Below are positions 63,486 through 64,000 of a stretch of 64,000 nt of DNA, piece after piece. This stretch comes from Glandiceps talaboti (taxonomy: Eukaryota > Hemichordata > Enteropneusta > Spengelidae): positions 15,389,842 through 15,453,841 of the forward strand of contig NC_135549.1 in assembly GCF_964340395.1 (NCBI RefSeq), in the 5' to 3' direction. The notes below the pieces were generated by a model. The model had not been told where the DNA came from. It did no database searches and saw only the letters and a list, made by a program, of their open reading frames with translations. The translations under genes and the position numbers were made by a program. The stretch's first letter is position 1, and each line of letters opens with the position of its first letter.

Positions 63486-64000
63486 TAGGCATGATGGGGT
63501 AAGTAAGGGTCAGTGTTTGTAGTAAATGGAATGACATCTACATGTAGGTCATGAATTATATCAATAAGAACTATTTTTTTCAATTATGTACTTCATCTTA
63601 ACAGTTATTACTTGCTGAAGTCTTGGGGCTTGATTTGCTAAACATCTCTATAATACAAGACAAGGCAATTGCTATCATCCAGCATCTGTGCATTTTAATG
63701 CTAACACTACATGTACAGCCATGGTCTCTCCGATATGTCTATTTCAGGCATTCACAGAAGATCATGTAATGAACACTGCCTTAGTTTGAGAGAGGACCTC
63801 AAGGAAAAAAATGTCCACCTTGGGACATTGGAAGCTTTCAGAATCAATACACAATTTACAATGTACGTCATTCCCCACCTAATGTACATTTCATGCTTGT
63901 GAGCGCATGTTTGGTGGACGTGTGCAGTAGTTAGTACATATGTTTGATCTATTCTGCATACTGGTTATTTAGTTTATAGGGTTGAATCACCTATCTCAAA

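Overview
This is an AT-rich invertebrate animal (metazoan) nuclear DNA window. The coding sequence is split into small exons with GT/AG borders. There are long introns, many micro- and minisatellites, homopolymer G/C tracts, foldback/MITE-like repeats and a Penelope-type retroelement relic. Nothing looks bacterial or viral. The gene set (an SLC6 transporter, a FoxQ2-type forkhead gene and the ARIP4/RAD54L2 helicase) fits a marine bilaterian, but I cannot name the species.

All three confident protein-coding loci are on the minus strand. (1) From about 26.9 kb leftwards, four exons (26683-26929, 16155-16286, 11600-11807, 7230-7368) encode the first 242 residues of a sodium/chloride-dependent SLC6 transporter (TM1 to TM4) of the GABA/taurine/creatine type. 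The splice phases agree across all four exons. The rest of the gene must lie beyond the left edge. (2) At 37882-39042 an uninterrupted 386-codon ORF encodes a forkhead protein, most likely FoxQ2. (3) From the right edge to 54568, twelve phase-consistent exons encode the C-terminal ~1061 residues of an ARIP4/RAD54L2-like SNF2 helicase, from motif II (DEGH) onward. Its N-terminus is beyond the right edge.

The remaining sequence is intronic or intergenic. It holds a Penelope-like element fragment with an RT YVDD motif, flanked by inverted copies of its non-coding end (8470-9873). It also holds three copies of one MITE-like family (3926-4277, 28895-29352, 40724-41072), several foldbacks, and two minisatellites (48-bp unit near 18.8-19.1 kb, ~43-bp unit near 53.6-53.9 kb). 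Long ATGT, AC, GA, TA and GAT arrays generate most of the long low-complexity ORFs. One plus-strand open segment (4942-5250), with a splice acceptor and one membrane segment, may be the last exon of an unrecognised gene.

The three genes show no evident functional partnership. I found no CRISPR, operon, tRNA or rRNA gene. The items most worth checking are the unknown plus-strand exon, the tandemly repeated donor-like sites in a RAD54L2 intron, the MITE family, the dispersed short palindromes and the satellite arrays abutting SLC6 splice donors.
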